Below are positions 20,508 through 30,987 of a DNA stretch of 64,000 nt, in pieces. The DNA is from Bradyrhizobium icense (GTDB lineage: Bacteria; Pseudomonadota; Alphaproteobacteria; Rhizobiales; Xanthobacteraceae). The stretch's first letter is position 1. The number at the start of each line of letters is the position of its first letter. The stretch spans positions 8,112,001-8,176,000 of the forward strand of contig NZ_CP016428.1 of NCBI RefSeq assembly GCF_001693385.1, in the 5' to 3' direction. A program made the position numbers and the translations under genes. Below the pieces are notes generated by a model. That model saw only the letters and a list, made by a program, of their open reading frames with translations. It was not told the origin of the DNA and did not search any database.

Positions 20508-23465
20508 TTAGTTCAGCGCCTCATCCAGCATCGCCTTGAGCTGTGCCAGATGCTTCGACATCAGACCGGTGGCGGTTGCCGCCGACGCCGCGCGGCCTGC
20601 ATAACGCGGACGCCGGTTCGGCGCGTGGATCTGGTTCAGCACCCATTCCAGATAGGGCTCGATGAAGTGCCATGCCCCCATGTTGCGCGGCTCTTCCTGG
20701 CACCAGACCACTTCGGCGTTCTTGAAGCGTGCGAGTTCGTGCACCAGCGCCTTCAGCGGCACCGGGTAGAGCTGCTCGACACGCAGCAGGTAGATGTCGT
20801 CGATGTCGCGCTTCTCGCGCTCCTCGTAGAGATCGTAATAGACCTTGCCCGAGCACAGCACGACGCGGCGGATCTTGTCGTCCGGCGCCAGCTTGATCTT
20901 CTCGTCCGGCAGCATCTGCGCGTCATCGTACAGAATGCGGTGGAACGTCGTGTCCTTGCCGAGCTCGTCGAGCTGCGAGATCGCGCGCTTGTGCCGCAAC
21001 AGCGACTTCGGCGTCATCATGATCAAGGGCTTGCGGATTTCGCGATGCAACTGGCGCCGCAGCACGTGGAAGTAATTCGCCGGCGTGGTCGGATACACCA
21101 CCTGCATGTTGTCTTCGGCGCACATCTGCAGGTAACGCTCGAGACGCGCCGAGGAGTGTTCCGGCCCCTGCCCTTCATAGCCGTGCGGCAGGAGGCAGAC
21201 GAGGCCGGACATGCGCAGCCATTTGCGTTCGCCCGACGAGATGAATTGGTCGAACACCACCTGGGCGCCGTTGGCGAAGTCGCCGAACTGCGCTTCCCAC
21301 ATCGCCAGCGCGTTGGGCTCGGCCAGCGAATAGCCGTACTCGAAGCCGAGCACCGCCTCTTCCGACAACAGCGAGTTGATCACCTCGTAATGGCCCTGTT
21401 CGTGACCGAGGTGGTTGAACGGCGTGTAGCGGCTTTCGTCTTCCTGGTCGATCAGCACGGAATGGCGCTGCGAGAAGGTGCCGCGCTCGGAGTCCTGTCC
21501 CGACAGACGGACGTGGTGGCCTTCCTGCAGCAGCGTGCAGATCGCCAGCGCCTCGCCGGTCGCCCAGTCGATGCCGACACCGTTATCGATCGCTTTCGCA
21601 CGGTTTTCCAGGTAACGCTGGATGGTGCGGTGAACCCGGAAGCCATCCGGCACCTTGGTGATCTTGCGTCCGATATCCTTGAGGATACTGACATCCACGC
21701 CGGTGACGCCGCGACGCGCATCCTCTTCCTGGTCGGCGACCTTGAAGCCGGCCCATTTGCCGTCGAGCCAATCCGCCTTGTTGGGCTTGTAGCCAGCACC
21801 GGCTTCGAGCTCGGCGTCGAGCCGCGCGCGCCAGTCGGCCTTGGCCTTGTCGACCTCGCCTTCGGTCAGCACGCCGTCGGCGACCAGCCGCTTGGCGTAG
21901 AGCGCGAGCGTCGACGGATGCGAGGCGATGCGCTTGTACATCACCGGCTGGGTGAACCCCGGCTCGTCGCCCTCATTATGGCCATGCCGGCGATAGCAGA
22001 ACATGTCGATCACGACCGGCTTGTGGAATTTCTGCCGGAACTCGATCGCGACCTTGGCGGCGAACACCACCGCTTCCGGATCGTCGCCGTTCACGTGGAA
22101 GATCGGCGCGTCGATCATCTTCGCCACATCGGACGGATAGGGCGAGGAACGCGAGTAGCGCGGATAGGTGGTGAAACCGATCTGGTTGTTGACGATGAAG
22201 TGCAGCGAGCCGCCGGTGCGGTAGCCCTTCAGGTCCGACAGGCCGAAGCATTCCGCCACGACGCCCTGTCCCGCGAACGCTGCGTCGCCATGCAAGAGGA
22301 GCGGCAGCACCGAGATGCGCATATCAGGCGGATCGCCGTGCTGGTCCTGCTTGGCGCGGACCTTGCCGAGCACGACCGGATCGACGATTTCCAGATGCGA
22401 GGGGTTCGCGGTCAGCGACAGATGGATCTTGTTGCCGTCGAACTCGCGGTCGGACGAAGCGCCGAGGTGATACTTGACGTCACCGGAGCCTTCGACGTCC
22501 TCGGGGTTGGCGGACCCGCCCTTGAATTCATGAAACAGCGCACGGTGCGACTTGCCCATCACCTGGGTCAGCACGTTGAGGCGGCCGCGATGCGGCATGC
22601 CGAGCACGATTTCCTTCACGCCGAGATTGCCGCCGCGCTTGATGATCTGCTCCAGCGCCGGGATCAACGATTCGGCGCCGTCGAGACCGAAGCGCTTGGT
22701 GCCGGTGAATTTGAGATCGCAGAATTTCTCGAAACCTTCGGCTTCGATCAGCTTGTTCAGGATCGCGCGGCGTCCTTCGCGCGTAAAACTGATTTCCTTG
22801 TCCGGCCCTTCGATGCGCTCCTGGATCCAGGCCTTCTGCGCCGCGTTCGAGATGTGCATGAACTCGACGCCAAGCGTCTGGCAATAGGTGCGCTCGCAGA
22901 TCGCGACGATCTCGCGCAGCGTGCCGTATTCGAGGCCGAGCACGTGGTCGAGGAAGATCTTGCGGTCGAAATCGGCCTCGGTGAAGCCATAGGTCCGCGG
23001 ATCGAGCTCCTCGCGATCGCGCGGCGCCTCGATGCCGAGCGGATCGAGCTTGGCGTGGAAATGACCGCGCATGCGGTAGGCGCGGATCAGCATCAGGGCG
23101 CGAACCGAATCGCGCGTCGCCTGGTTGACGTCGGCGGGGGATAGTTCGGCGCCCTTGGCCTGAGCTTTGGCGGCCAGCTTGGCGCCAACGGCCTTCTCGA
23201 CAGTGACCCAGTTACCGTCCAGCGCCGAGGTTAATTCGTCCTGCGGCGTGATCGGCCAGTTGTCGCGGCCCCAGGACGGGCCATCGGCGTTTTTCTGGAC
23301 GTCGGCCGGGGTATCTTTCAGGCTCTTGAAGAACTCCTGCCAGTCGCTGTCGACTGAGCCGGGGTTCTGTTCGTAGCGGGAGTAGAGCTCGTCGATATAG
23401 GTGGCGTTGGTGCCCTGCAAAAACGAGGAGAGGGCAAATGCTGCGTTCGCGTCCTGGCGAGACAT
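20508..23465 (-). CDS. sucA: 2-oxoglutarate dehydrogenase E1 component
   Basis: Thiamine-diphosphate-dependent E1 that decarboxylates 2-oxoglutarate, 985 residues. N-terminal FLQGTNATYIDELYSRYEQN is the E2-binding segment, followed by the TPP domain with GMPHRGRLNVL and the NNQIGFTTYPRYSRS region, and the transketolase-like C-terminal part (FGDFANGAQVVFDQFISSG; LLPHGYEGQGPEHSSARLER). Length is normal for alphaproteobacteria. It follows sucD by 136 bases with two hairpins in between, which may mean a separate promoter or an mRNA processing site. Confidence 0.98.
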   Translation of the reverse strand: MSRQDANAAFALSSFLQGTNATYIDELYSRYEQNPGSVDSDWQEFFKSLKDTPADVQKNADGPSWGRDNWPITPQDELTSALDGNWVTVEKAVGAKLAAKAQAKGAELSPADVNQATRDSVRALMLIRAYRMRGHFHAKLDPLGIEAPRDREELDPRTYGFTEADFDRKIFLDHVLGLEYGTLREIVAICERTYCQTLGVEFMHISNAAQKAWIQERIEGPDKEISFTREGRRAILNKLIEAEGFEKFCDLKFTGTKRFGLDGAESLIPALEQIIKRGGNLGVKEIVLGMPHRGRLNVLTQVMGKSHRALFHEFKGGSANPEDVEGSGDVKYHLGASSDREFDGNKIHLSLTANPSHLEIVDPVVLGKVRAKQDQHGDPPDMRISVLPLLLHGDAAFAGQGVVAECFGLSDLKGYRTGGSLHFIVNNQIGFTTYPRYSRSSPYPSDVAKMIDAPIFHVNGDDPEAVVFAAKVAIEFRQKFHKPVVIDMFCYRRHGHNEGDEPGFTQPVMYKRIASHPSTLALYAKRLVADGVLTEGEVDKAKADWRARLDAELEAGAGYKPNKADWLDGKWAGFKVADQEEDARRGVTGVDVSILKDIGRKITKVPDGFRVHRTIQRYLENRAKAIDNGVGIDWATGEALAICTLLQEGHHVRLSGQDSERGTFSQRHSVLIDQEDESRYTPFNHLGHEQGHYEVINSLLSEEAVLGFEYGYSLAEPNALAMWEAQFGDFANGAQVVFDQFISSGERKWLRMSGLVCLLPHGYEGQGPEHSSARLERYLQMCAEDNMQVVYPTTPANYFHVLRRQLHREIRKPLIMMTPKSLLRHKRAISQLDELGKDTTFHRILYDDAQMLPDEKIKLAPDDKIRRVVLCSGKVYYDLYEEREKRDIDDIYLLRVEQLYPVPLKALVHELARFKNAEVVWCQEEPRNMGAWHFIEPYLEWVLNQIHAPNRRPRYAGRAASAATATGLMSKHLAQLKAMLDEALN

Positions 23466-23541
23466 GATGGCGTCCTGGTGAGTTTTCGCTTTGCGCGTGG
23501 AAAACGGCGCTGTAGCCGGTCCGGGAGGCCCGAACCAGCTC

Positions 23542-23585
23542 GGTAAAGAGCTTTACCCTATTTAGGCGCGATATTCGCGCCTAAA
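23542..23585. promoter_or_regulatory. Two adjacent stem-loops in the sucD-sucA gap
   Basis: GGTAAAG-AG-CTTTACC (23542-23557) and a perfect 11 bp inverted repeat TTTAGGCGCGA/TCGCGCCTAAA with loop TAT (23561-23585). Neither is followed by a T run in the direction of transcription, so they do not look like an ordinary terminator; an mRNA-stability or protein-binding role is possible. Confidence 0.55.
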
Positions 23586-23601
23586 AGAACCAAGGACTGA
23601 A

Positions 23602-24486
23602 TTAAGATTTCAATTTTTCGGCAAGGGTATGTCCGAGCCGTGCCGGGGACGGAGACACTGTAATTCCGGCCGCTTCCATGGCCGCCGTCTTGGATCCGGC
23701 GTCGCCCTTGCCGCCGGAGATGATGGCGCCGGCATGACCCATGCGTCGGCCGGGAGGGGCGGTGACGCCGGCGATGAAACCGACCATCGGCTTCTTCCGG
23801 CCGCGCTTGGCCTCGTCCTTGATGAACTGGGCGGCGTCCTCCTCGGCGGAGCCGCCGATTTCACCGATCATGATGATCGAGGTGGTTTTCTCGTCCTTGA
23901 GGAACATCTCCAGCACGTCGATGAATTCGGTGCCCTTGACCGGGTCGCCGCCGATGCCGACCGCGGTGGTCTGGCCGAGGCCCTCCTGGGTGGTCTGGAA
24001 CACGGCTTCATAAGTCAACGTGCCGGAGCGGGAAACGATCCCGACGCTGCCCGGCTTGAAGATATTGGCCGGCATGATGCCGATCTTGCACTCGCCCGCC
24101 GTCATCACGCCCGGGCAGTTCGGTCCGATCAGGCGCGATTTCGATCCCGACAAGGAGCGCTTCACGCGCACCATGTCGAGCACCGGAATGCCCTCGGTGA
24201 TGCAGACGATCAGCGGAATTTCCGCATCGATCGCTTCACAGATCGCATCCGCCGCGCCCGGCGGCGGAACGTAGATCACGGAAGCATCCGCGCCGGTCTT
24301 CTCGCGCGCCTCGCGAACGGTGTCGAAGACGGGCAGGCCGAGGTGCTTCGAGCCGCCCTTGCCCGGCGAGGTGCCGCCGACCATCTTGGTGCCGTAAGCG
24401 ATCGCGGCTTCCGAATGGAACGTGCCGTTCTTGCCCGTAAAACCCTGGCAGATGACTTTGGTATTCTTGTCGATCAGAACGGACAT
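23602..24486 (-). CDS. sucD: Succinate--CoA ligase [ADP-forming] subunit alpha
   Basis: Alpha subunit of succinyl-CoA synthetase, 294 residues. CoA-binding Rossmann domain with [19 protein letters not shown] and GGTSPGKGG at the N-terminus, and the phosphorylated active-site His in [14 protein letters not shown] near residue 250. [20 protein letters not shown] is diagnostic. It lies 39 bases downstream of the DUF1579 gene rather than directly after sucC. Confidence 0.98.
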   Translation of the reverse strand: MSVLIDKNTKVICQGFTGKNGTFHSEAAIAYGTKMVGGTSPGKGGSKHLGLPVFDTVREAREKTGADASVIYVPPPGAADAICEAIDAEIPLIVCITEGIPVLDMVRVKRSLSGSKSRLIGPNCPGVMTAGECKIGIMPANIFKPGSVGIVSRSGTLTYEAVFQTTQEGLGQTTAVGIGGDPVKGTEFIDVLEMFLKDEKTTSIIMIGEIGGSAEEDAAQFIKDEAKRGRKKPMVGFIAGVTAPPGRRMGHAGAIISGGKGDAGSKTAAMEAAGITVSPSPARLGHTLAEKLKS

Positions 24487-24525
24487 GACTGCGAACGCTT
24501 TCTTCGGTGACCGTGAACGAGAGGG

Positions 24526-25002
24526 TTAATGAATGCGGCGGTACGTGCCGGTGAGCACGTCGGCCCATCCTTCGGCATCAGGCGAGAACTGGATCTTCAT
24601 GGTGTAGTTGTCGTTGTCGACGATTTCGTAGACGTGGCGCGCGTTGCCGCGCAGCGAGCCGCGCACGAGAGTCAGCTTGTTGCCGACCCAGGCGCCGGAG
24701 GCCGGCGCCGGCGAATAGTAGCCGAGCGAATCGTGCCAGAATAACTTGTAGGTCCGGTCGTCGCGGTCGTAGGTGAACACGCCGTGGGTGGCGAAGGTCT
24801 CCTTGCCGTCACGCATCTGACGGGTGTCCTGGATCAGGTAGAAGCCGTTGAGATCGACGCGTGCGACGACGTGCGAGGTCGCCGGACCGCCCGCGGTCCA
24901 GCGCGACGGGTAGACCATTTCCTCGCCCGCCCACTCGCCCGCAAATACCGCGAGCCGGCGGTGTTCTTCCAACGGTGTCGGAGCGGCGAGACGGTCAGCC
25001 AT
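24526..25002 (-). CDS. DUF1579 family protein embedded between sucC and sucD
   Basis: A 158-residue soluble protein. EHRRLAVFAGEWAGEEMVYP at the start, then alternating strands (GFYLIQDTRQMRDGKETFAT; HGVFTYDRDDRTYKLFWHDS) and a closing TGTYRRI fit the DUF1579 lipocalin-like beta-barrel family, function unknown. The ATG at 25002 is two bases after the sucC stop and uses GGGAGG inside the last sucC codons, so its translation is coupled to sucC. Its position inside the sucCD pair is unusual against enterobacterial models and suggests a role linked to succinyl-CoA synthetase, which remains inference. Confidence 0.85.
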   Translation of the reverse strand: MADRLAAPTPLEEHRRLAVFAGEWAGEEMVYPSRWTAGGPATSHVVARVDLNGFYLIQDTRQMRDGKETFATHGVFTYDRDDRTYKLFWHDSLGYYSPAPASGAWVGNKLTLVRGSLRGNARHVYEIVDNDNYTMKIQFSPDAEGWADVLTGTYRRIH

Positions 25003-25004
25003 CG

Positions 25005-26204
25005 CTAGCCTCCCTTGACGGCTTTCACGATTTTCTGTGCGGCATCGTCGAGATTGTCGGCCGGCACCACGTTGAGGCCGGATTCGCGGATGATCTGCTT
25101 GCCGGCGTCGACATTGGTGCCTTCGAGCCGTACCACCAGCGGCACTTTCAGGCCGACTTCCTTCACGGCAGCTACCACGCCTTCGGCGATGATATCGCAT
25201 TTCATGATGCCGCCGAAGATGTTGACCAGGATGCCCTTCACGTTCGGGTCGGCGGTGATGATCTTGAACGCCGCAGCGACCTTCTCCTTGCTGGCGCCGC
25301 CGCCGACGTCGAGGAAGTTGGCGGGTTCCATGCCGTAGAGCTTGATGATGTCCATCGTCGCCATGGCAAGGCCTGCGCCGTTGACCATGCAGCCGATGGT
25401 GCCGTCGAGCGTCACATAGTTCAGATCGTATTTCGACGCCTCGATTTCCTTGGCGTCTTCCTCGGTCAAATCGCGCAACGACACCGCCACCTCGGGATGG
25501 CGGAACAGCGCGTTGTCGTCGAACGACACCTTGGCATCGAGTACGCGCAGCTCGCCCTGCTTGGTGACGACGAGCGGATTGATTTCCAGCATCGCCATGT
25601 CCTTGGCAACGAAGGCCGTGTAGAGCTGCGTCACCAGCTTCTCCGCCTGCTTGGCGAGATCGCTGGTAAGGTTCAGGGCCTTCGCGACCGTGCGGCCGTG
25701 ATGGGCCATGATACCGGTTGCCGGATCGACCGAGAAGGTCACGATCTTCTCGGGCGTCTTGTGCGCAACGTCCTCGATGTTGACGCCGCCTTCGGTCGAG
25801 ACCACGAACGCAACTTCAGACGTTTCGCGGTCGACCAGGATCGAAAGATAGAACTCCTTTTCGATGTCGGAGCCTTCCTCGATGTAGAGGCGGTTGACCT
25901 GCTTGCCCTGCGGGCCGGTCTGCACCGTGACCAGCGTCGCGCCGAGCATCTGCTTGGCGAATTCGTTGACCTCGGCGACGGATTTGGCGATGCGGACGCC
26001 GCCCTTGTCGCCGGCGGAAGCTTCCTTGAACTTGCCCTTGCCGCGGCCGCCGGCATGGATCTGGCTCTTCACCACCCAGATCGGGCCGGGAAGCTGTTTG
26101 GCAGCGGCGTCAGAATCCGAGGCTTTCAAGACAGGCACGCCGCGCGAAATCGGCACGCCGAATTCATGCAGCAGAGCCTTGGCCTGGTATTCATGGATAT
26201 TCAT
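25005..26204 (-). CDS. sucC: Succinate--CoA ligase [ADP-forming] subunit beta
   Basis: Beta subunit with the ATP-grasp nucleotide site, about 399 residues: [19 protein letters not shown], the [20 protein letters not shown]-binding region, [20 protein letters not shown] and the Gly-rich [18 protein letters not shown] and [11 protein letters not shown] segments. ATG 26204 is preferred over one five codons upstream because it has GGGGAG upstream and gives the conserved N-terminus. First gene of the sucC-DUF1579-sucD group, 130 bases after mdh. Confidence 0.98.
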   Translation of the reverse strand: MNIHEYQAKALLHEFGVPISRGVPVLKASDSDAAAKQLPGPIWVVKSQIHAGGRGKGKFKEASAGDKGGVRIAKSVAEVNEFAKQMLGATLVTVQTGPQGKQVNRLYIEEGSDIEKEFYLSILVDRETSEVAFVVSTEGGVNIEDVAHKTPEKIVTFSVDPATGIMAHHGRTVAKALNLTSDLAKQAEKLVTQLYTAFVAKDMAMLEINPLVVTKQGELRVLDAKVSFDDNALFRHPEVAVSLRDLTEEDAKEIEASKYDLNYVTLDGTIGCMVNGAGLAMATMDIIKLYGMEPANFLDVGGGASKEKVAAAFKIITADPNVKGILVNIFGGIMKCDIIAEGVVAAVKEVGLKVPLVVRLEGTNVDAGKQIIRESGLNVVPADNLDDAAQKIVKAVKGG

Positions 26205-26334
26205 CTGGACGCTCCCCAACCCTTAGCGGCGAGTTCTACAGTTCACCGGCATTGGTAGTTGGCATACCATATACCAATAGAACTGCAACCCTGAAAACGC
26301 TTTCGCCCCGGCAAGGAGCGAAAGCCGAGTAAAA

Positions 26335-27360
<1,026 letters not shown>

Positions 27361-27449
27361 TTATCCCTTTCGATTGACCGGTTCAAGCCGGGGCATGCCC
27401 GATTCTAAGGCCGCGCCTTGAATTCGGTCAGGTATGCCAGGTGCCGCCG

Positions 27450-27558
27450 TCATTCCGGGCGCGCGACAGCGCGAAGTCAGGTGCGTAGTTGCGCACCGGA
27501 GAATCCAGAATTTGTGGCTTGGGATTCCGGGTTCGCGCTTCGCGCGCCCCGGAATGAC
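27450..27558. repeat. Intergenic palindromic repeat, family A
   Basis: Opens with TCATTCCGGGCGCGCGACAG and closes with GCGCGCCCCGGAATGAC; the termini are inverted copies of each other. Contains GGTGCGTAGTTGCGCACC-like inner symmetry. It fills the zapE-mdh gap; its right end is 3 bases from the zapE stop. Confidence 0.85.
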
Positions 27559-27561
27559 CGA

Positions 27562-28746
27562 CTACGTCTCGACCAGCCCCGTGCTCGATCCGCTTGCTGC
27601 GGAATCCTTCCGGCCGTGCGGGAGCGCCAGATAGGATTCGGAACTCATCTCGATCAGCCGTGACGCGGTCCGCTTGAACTCGTTGGCCTCAACGCCTTCG
27701 GTAGCGCCATACAGCGACACCGGATCGGCCTCGGCCGACGCCATCAGCTTCACGGCATTATCGTAGAGCGTGTCGATCAGCGAGATGAAGCGCTTGGCGG
27801 CGTTGCGCTCGGCGTAATCCATCACTGGAATGCGGTCGATCAGGATGGTGTGGTAATCATGCGCCAGCCGCAGATAGTCGGATGCGGCCAGCGGCTTTTC
27901 GCAGATGTCGGCAAAGGAAAACCGCGCCACGCCGTGCGCCGAACAGGGCACGCGCAGGACGCGGCCCTTGATCGAGATGTCGCGCGGCTTGCAGGGCGCG
28001 TTGCCGGTCATCTTGCGCCAGGCCCGATCGAGCGCGGCGCCCGCCTCATCATCCGGCGGCACCAGCCACATCTTCACGCCGGCAAGTTTCTCCAGCCGGA
28101 AATCGGTGCGTGCATCGAGCCGCAGCACGTCCATGCGACCTTCGATCTGCGAAATAAACGGCAGGAACAGCGCGCGGTTGAGACCGCCTTTGTAGAGGTC
28201 TTCGGGCGCAACGTTCGACGTCGCCACAACCACGGTGCCGAGTTCGAACAGTTTTGAGAACAATCGCCCCAGGATCATGGCATCCGCGATGTCGGTGACG
28301 TGGAATTCGTCGAAACACAACAGCCACGCTTCGTCGAAGATCGCGTTCGCCGTCAGCTCGATCACGTCGCTGTCTGCGATTTCACCGCGCGCGATGTTCT
28401 GACGATAGGCGTAGATCTTCTCATGCGCCTCGGCCATGAATTCGTGGAAATGGGCGCGGCGCTTGCGCTGGACCGGGCTCTGCTGAAAGAACAGATCCAT
28501 CAGCATGGTCTTGCCGCGGCCGACCTCGCCATGAACGTAAAGCCCGCGTGGCGGCGGCTCGCTTTTGTCACCGAACAATCGGCCAAGCAGGCTCAACTTG
28601 CGCGCCGGCTTGTAGCTAGACAGCCGCTCCTCAAGCGCGGCAAGCGCCTCGGCAGCTTCCGCCTGCGCGGAATCGGCCTCGATCGCGCCGGAGGAAACCA
28701 GCGCCTGATACTGCGCGCGGAACGAGGTGGGGTCAGTCGACAGCAT
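27562..28746 (-). CDS. zapE: Cell division protein ZapE (AFG1-like ATPase)
   Basis: AAA-type ATPase of the AFG1/ZapE family (394 residues), associated with FtsZ ring function under stress in E. coli and with mitochondrial protein quality control in eukaryotes. Walker A is in HGEVGRGKTMLMDLFF, Walker B in LLCFDEFHVTDIADAM, followed by the ATSNVAPEDLYKGGLNR sensor region. ATG 28746 (MLSTDPTSFRAQYQALV) is preferred: it has AAAGGGG upstream and matches the family N-terminus, while the frame upstream is uncharacteristic. Same strand as mdh, a pairing common in Rhizobiales. Confidence 0.92.
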   Translation of the reverse strand: MLSTDPTSFRAQYQALVSSGAIEADSAQAEAAEALAALEERLSSYKPARKLSLLGRLFGDKSEPPPRGLYVHGEVGRGKTMLMDLFFQQSPVQRKRRAHFHEFMAEAHEKIYAYRQNIARGEIADSDVIELTANAIFDEAWLLCFDEFHVTDIADAMILGRLFSKLFELGTVVVATSNVAPEDLYKGGLNRALFLPFISQIEGRMDVLRLDARTDFRLEKLAGVKMWLVPPDDEAGAALDRAWRKMTGNAPCKPRDISIKGRVLRVPCSAHGVARFSFADICEKPLAASDYLRLAHDYHTILIDRIPVMDYAERNAAKRFISLIDTLYDNAVKLMASAEADPVSLYGATEGVEANEFKRTASRLIEMSSESYLALPHGRKDSAASGSSTGLVET

Positions 28747-28847
28747 GGCCCCTTTCGGCCTCAAACGTGCGGAAATTGCAAGCCGCGAATTGGTGCTGGG
28801 GGTATGCACGCGAAGCCATCAGCGGAGAGGCGGCAAGCGCCCCGCCC

Positions 28848-29384
28848 TCACGCGCTCAGCGCATAGGAATCCTCGACCACGTAGGGCCCGCCGCCGGTGG
28901 AGGCGCGCGAGGAAAACAGCACGAAGCGCGAAGCCCAGAACGTGCGGCTCGGGAAATAGCCGCGCACCGAGAGATAATCGGCAACGTCCTGGCTGGAGGC
29001 GTCATGCAGCCGCGCCAGCGTCACATGGGGAATGAATTTGCGCCCCTCCGGATCGAGCCCGAGCCGCTGCATCAGCCGTTCGAGCTCGGCCTGCAGCTCG
29101 ATCAGCGGCCGGCTCGGCTCGACGGACGCGACCACCGCGCGCGGTTTCTTGCCGCCAAAGCTCTGCAAGCCCTGCACCTTGACCTCGAACGGCTTGCGGT
29201 TCACCCGAAACAGCATCGAGGCGATTTCATTCGCCGACATGCCGTCGATATCGCCGATGAAGCGTAAGGTGACGTGGTAATTTTCGGGATCGACCCAGCG
29301 TGCGCCGGGAAGGCCGCCACGCAAATTGGAAAGGCTCTGGCCAATCTCGGCCGGAATTTCCAGTCCAGCAAACAAACGCGGCAT
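28848..29384 (-). CDS. thpR: RNA 2',3'-cyclic phosphodiesterase
   Basis: LigT/ThpR-type 2H phosphoesterase, 178 residues, opening 2',3'-cyclic phosphates and historically called 2'-5' RNA ligase. Both catalytic H-x-T motifs are present: HVTLRF near residue 37 and HVTLARL near residue 124. The opening MPRLFAGLEIP and the closing strand (FVLFSSRAST) are typical. Upstream of zapE on the same strand by about 100 bases. Confidence 0.92.
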   Translation of the reverse strand: MPRLFAGLEIPAEIGQSLSNLRGGLPGARWVDPENYHVTLRFIGDIDGMSANEIASMLFRVNRKPFEVKVQGLQSFGGKKPRAVVASVEPSRPLIELQAELERLMQRLGLDPEGRKFIPHVTLARLHDASSQDVADYLSVRGYFPSRTFWASRFVLFSSRASTGGGPYVVEDSYALSA

Positions 29385-29564
29385 CGCATGACTCCCGATG
29401 CTTGGGCATGACCTTGAAAAGGACCATGTCCTGTAACAGCGCCCGGCGACGAATCACCGATAGATATTTTGTATCCGACTTATGTGACTCTGCGAAGCGC
29501 GCGGCGCGAGCACTCCGCAATGCTACGGGAAAACCTTGGGGTAACCTCATTCGTTGCTGCTTTT

Positions 29565-30224
29565 TCAACTCCGCTGACCGGAGATCGTGCCAATAAATGC
29601 CTCCACCGTAGGCAGAATGTTCTTCACGATGATATCGACGCCCTCGGCGGTCGGATGAATTCCGTCGGCCTGGTTGAGCTTGGCCTCACTCGCAACCCCC
29701 TCCAGGAAAAATGGGTAGAGCGGCACGCCGAACGATTTGGATAGTTCCGGATAGATGGCGTTGAAGCGCGCCGCATATTCGCTGCCGTAATTGGGCGGCG
29801 CCAGCATCCCGCACAAGAGAACGGCGATCTTGCGCGCCTTCAGCCGGGTCAGGATGTCGGTCAAGGCGGCCCGAGTAATGGCGGGATCGATCCCGCGCAG
29901 CGCGTCGTTGGCGCCGAGTTCGAGGATCACCGCCTCGGTTCCCTCCGGGACCGACCAATCCAGACGGTCGCGACCGCCGGACGTGGTATCGCCGGATACT
30001 CCGGCATTGATCATGTCGACCTTTATCCCCTTGTCGCTCAACGCTTTTTGCAGGCGGGCGGGGAACGCGGCCGGCGCAGAAAGGCCAAGGCCAGCGCTCA
30101 AGGAATCGCCGAGGACGACCATTTTGACCGGTTTGGCGGATGCAGTGGCCGGGGCTTGAGCCTGTGCCAGGGCCGGCCCGGCCGTCATCAAAGCCACAAT
30201 CAACACGCGTATGTGCGCAAACAT
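29565..30224 (-). CDS. Arylesterase/lysophospholipase, SGNH hydrolase (TesA-like)
   Basis: Secreted SGNH-fold esterase of about 219 residues. A signal peptide (HIRVLIVALMTAGPALAQAQ) precedes block I with the nucleophile Ser (VVLGDSLSAGLGL), block III (LELGANDALRG) and the C-terminal Asp-His pair (DGIHPTAEG). I chose ATG 30224, which gives a compact signal peptide; an ATG at 30275 would overlap the divergent ABC gene start. It is divergent from a YbbA/YbbP-like ABC exporter pair, the same partnership as tesA-ybbAP in E. coli. Confidence 0.88.
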   Translation of the reverse strand: MFAHIRVLIVALMTAGPALAQAQAPATASAKPVKMVVLGDSLSAGLGLSAPAAFPARLQKALSDKGIKVDMINAGVSGDTTSGGRDRLDWSVPEGTEAVILELGANDALRGIDPAITRAALTDILTRLKARKIAVLLCGMLAPPNYGSEYAARFNAIYPELSKSFGVPLYPFFLEGVASEAKLNQADGIHPTAEGVDIIVKNILPTVEAFIGTISGQRS

Positions 30225-30273
30225 CCGTTTCAAGCCCTCGACCCGAGCGGTGGAAGTGCCATATGACCGAGCC

Positions 30274-30987
30274 ATGGACAGTCTCATCGAACCCTCTTCA
30301 CTGACCGGCGTCGGGCCGGACACCATTTCCATCTCCAACGTCAACCTCTCGCTCGGCACAGGCGCCGCCCGCGTTCATATCCTGAAAGATATCAGCCTTC
30401 GTGTGGCATCCGGTGAGGCGATCGGCCTGATCGGGCCGTCAGGTTCGGGCAAATCGACCTTGCTGATGGTGATGGCGGGGTTGGAACGTCCTGACAGCGG
30501 AGAGGTGGTGGTCAACGGCACGCCGTTCAATGCCCTCGACGAGGACGCCCTCGCCCGCTTCCGCGGACGCCAGGTCGGCATCGTGTTCCAGTCGTTTCAC
30601 CTGATCCCGACCATGACGGCGCTGGAAAACGTCGCCGTGCCGCTGGAGCTTGCCGGCAGTCCCGACGCGGCGGAGCGCGCGGCACAGGAACTGGCGTCGG
30701 TCGGCCTCGGCGAGCGGCTGCATCATTACCCGACCCAATTGTCCGGTGGCGAACAGCAGCGCGTGGCGCTGGCTCGCGCCCTGGCACCCGATCCCGCCAT
30801 TCTGGTCGCGGACGAGCCGACCGGCAATCTCGATGAAACCACTGGCAAGCAGATCGTCGACATGCTCTTCACCAAACATGCCGAGCGCGGCATGACGCTG
30901 GTGCTGGTGACGCACGACAGCTCGCTCGCGCAGCGCTGCGACCGCGTGGTGCGGCTGCGCTCCGGCCGGATCGACGGGCACTCATGA
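30274..30987 (+). CDS. ABC transporter ATP-binding protein (YbbA-like)
   Basis: ATPase of the MacB/LolD-type exporter group, 237 residues: Walker A GPSGSGKSTLL, Q-loop FQSFHLIPTMTALENV, signature LSGGEQQRVALARAL, Walker B ILVADEPTGNLDE and the H-loop VTHDSS. ATG 30274 gives the usual N-terminus. Its stop overlaps the permease start (ATGA), so the two are translationally coupled. The system resembles E. coli YbbA-YbbP; substrate unknown. Confidence 0.93.
   Translation: MDSLIEPSSLTGVGPDTISISNVNLSLGTGAARVHILKDISLRVASGEAIGLIGPSGSGKSTLLMVMAGLERPDSGEVVVNGTPFNALDEDALARFRGRQVGIVFQSFHLIPTMTALENVAVPLELAGSPDAAERAAQELASVGLGERLHHYPTQLSGGEQQRVALARALAPDPAILVADEPTGNLDETTGKQIVDMLFTKHAERGMTLVLVTHDSSLAQRCDRVVRLRSGRIDGHS

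Noticed and set aside
20550..23144. 864-codon plus-strand frame opposite sucA
   Set aside because: Antisense shadow; sucA is complete and conserved on the minus strand.
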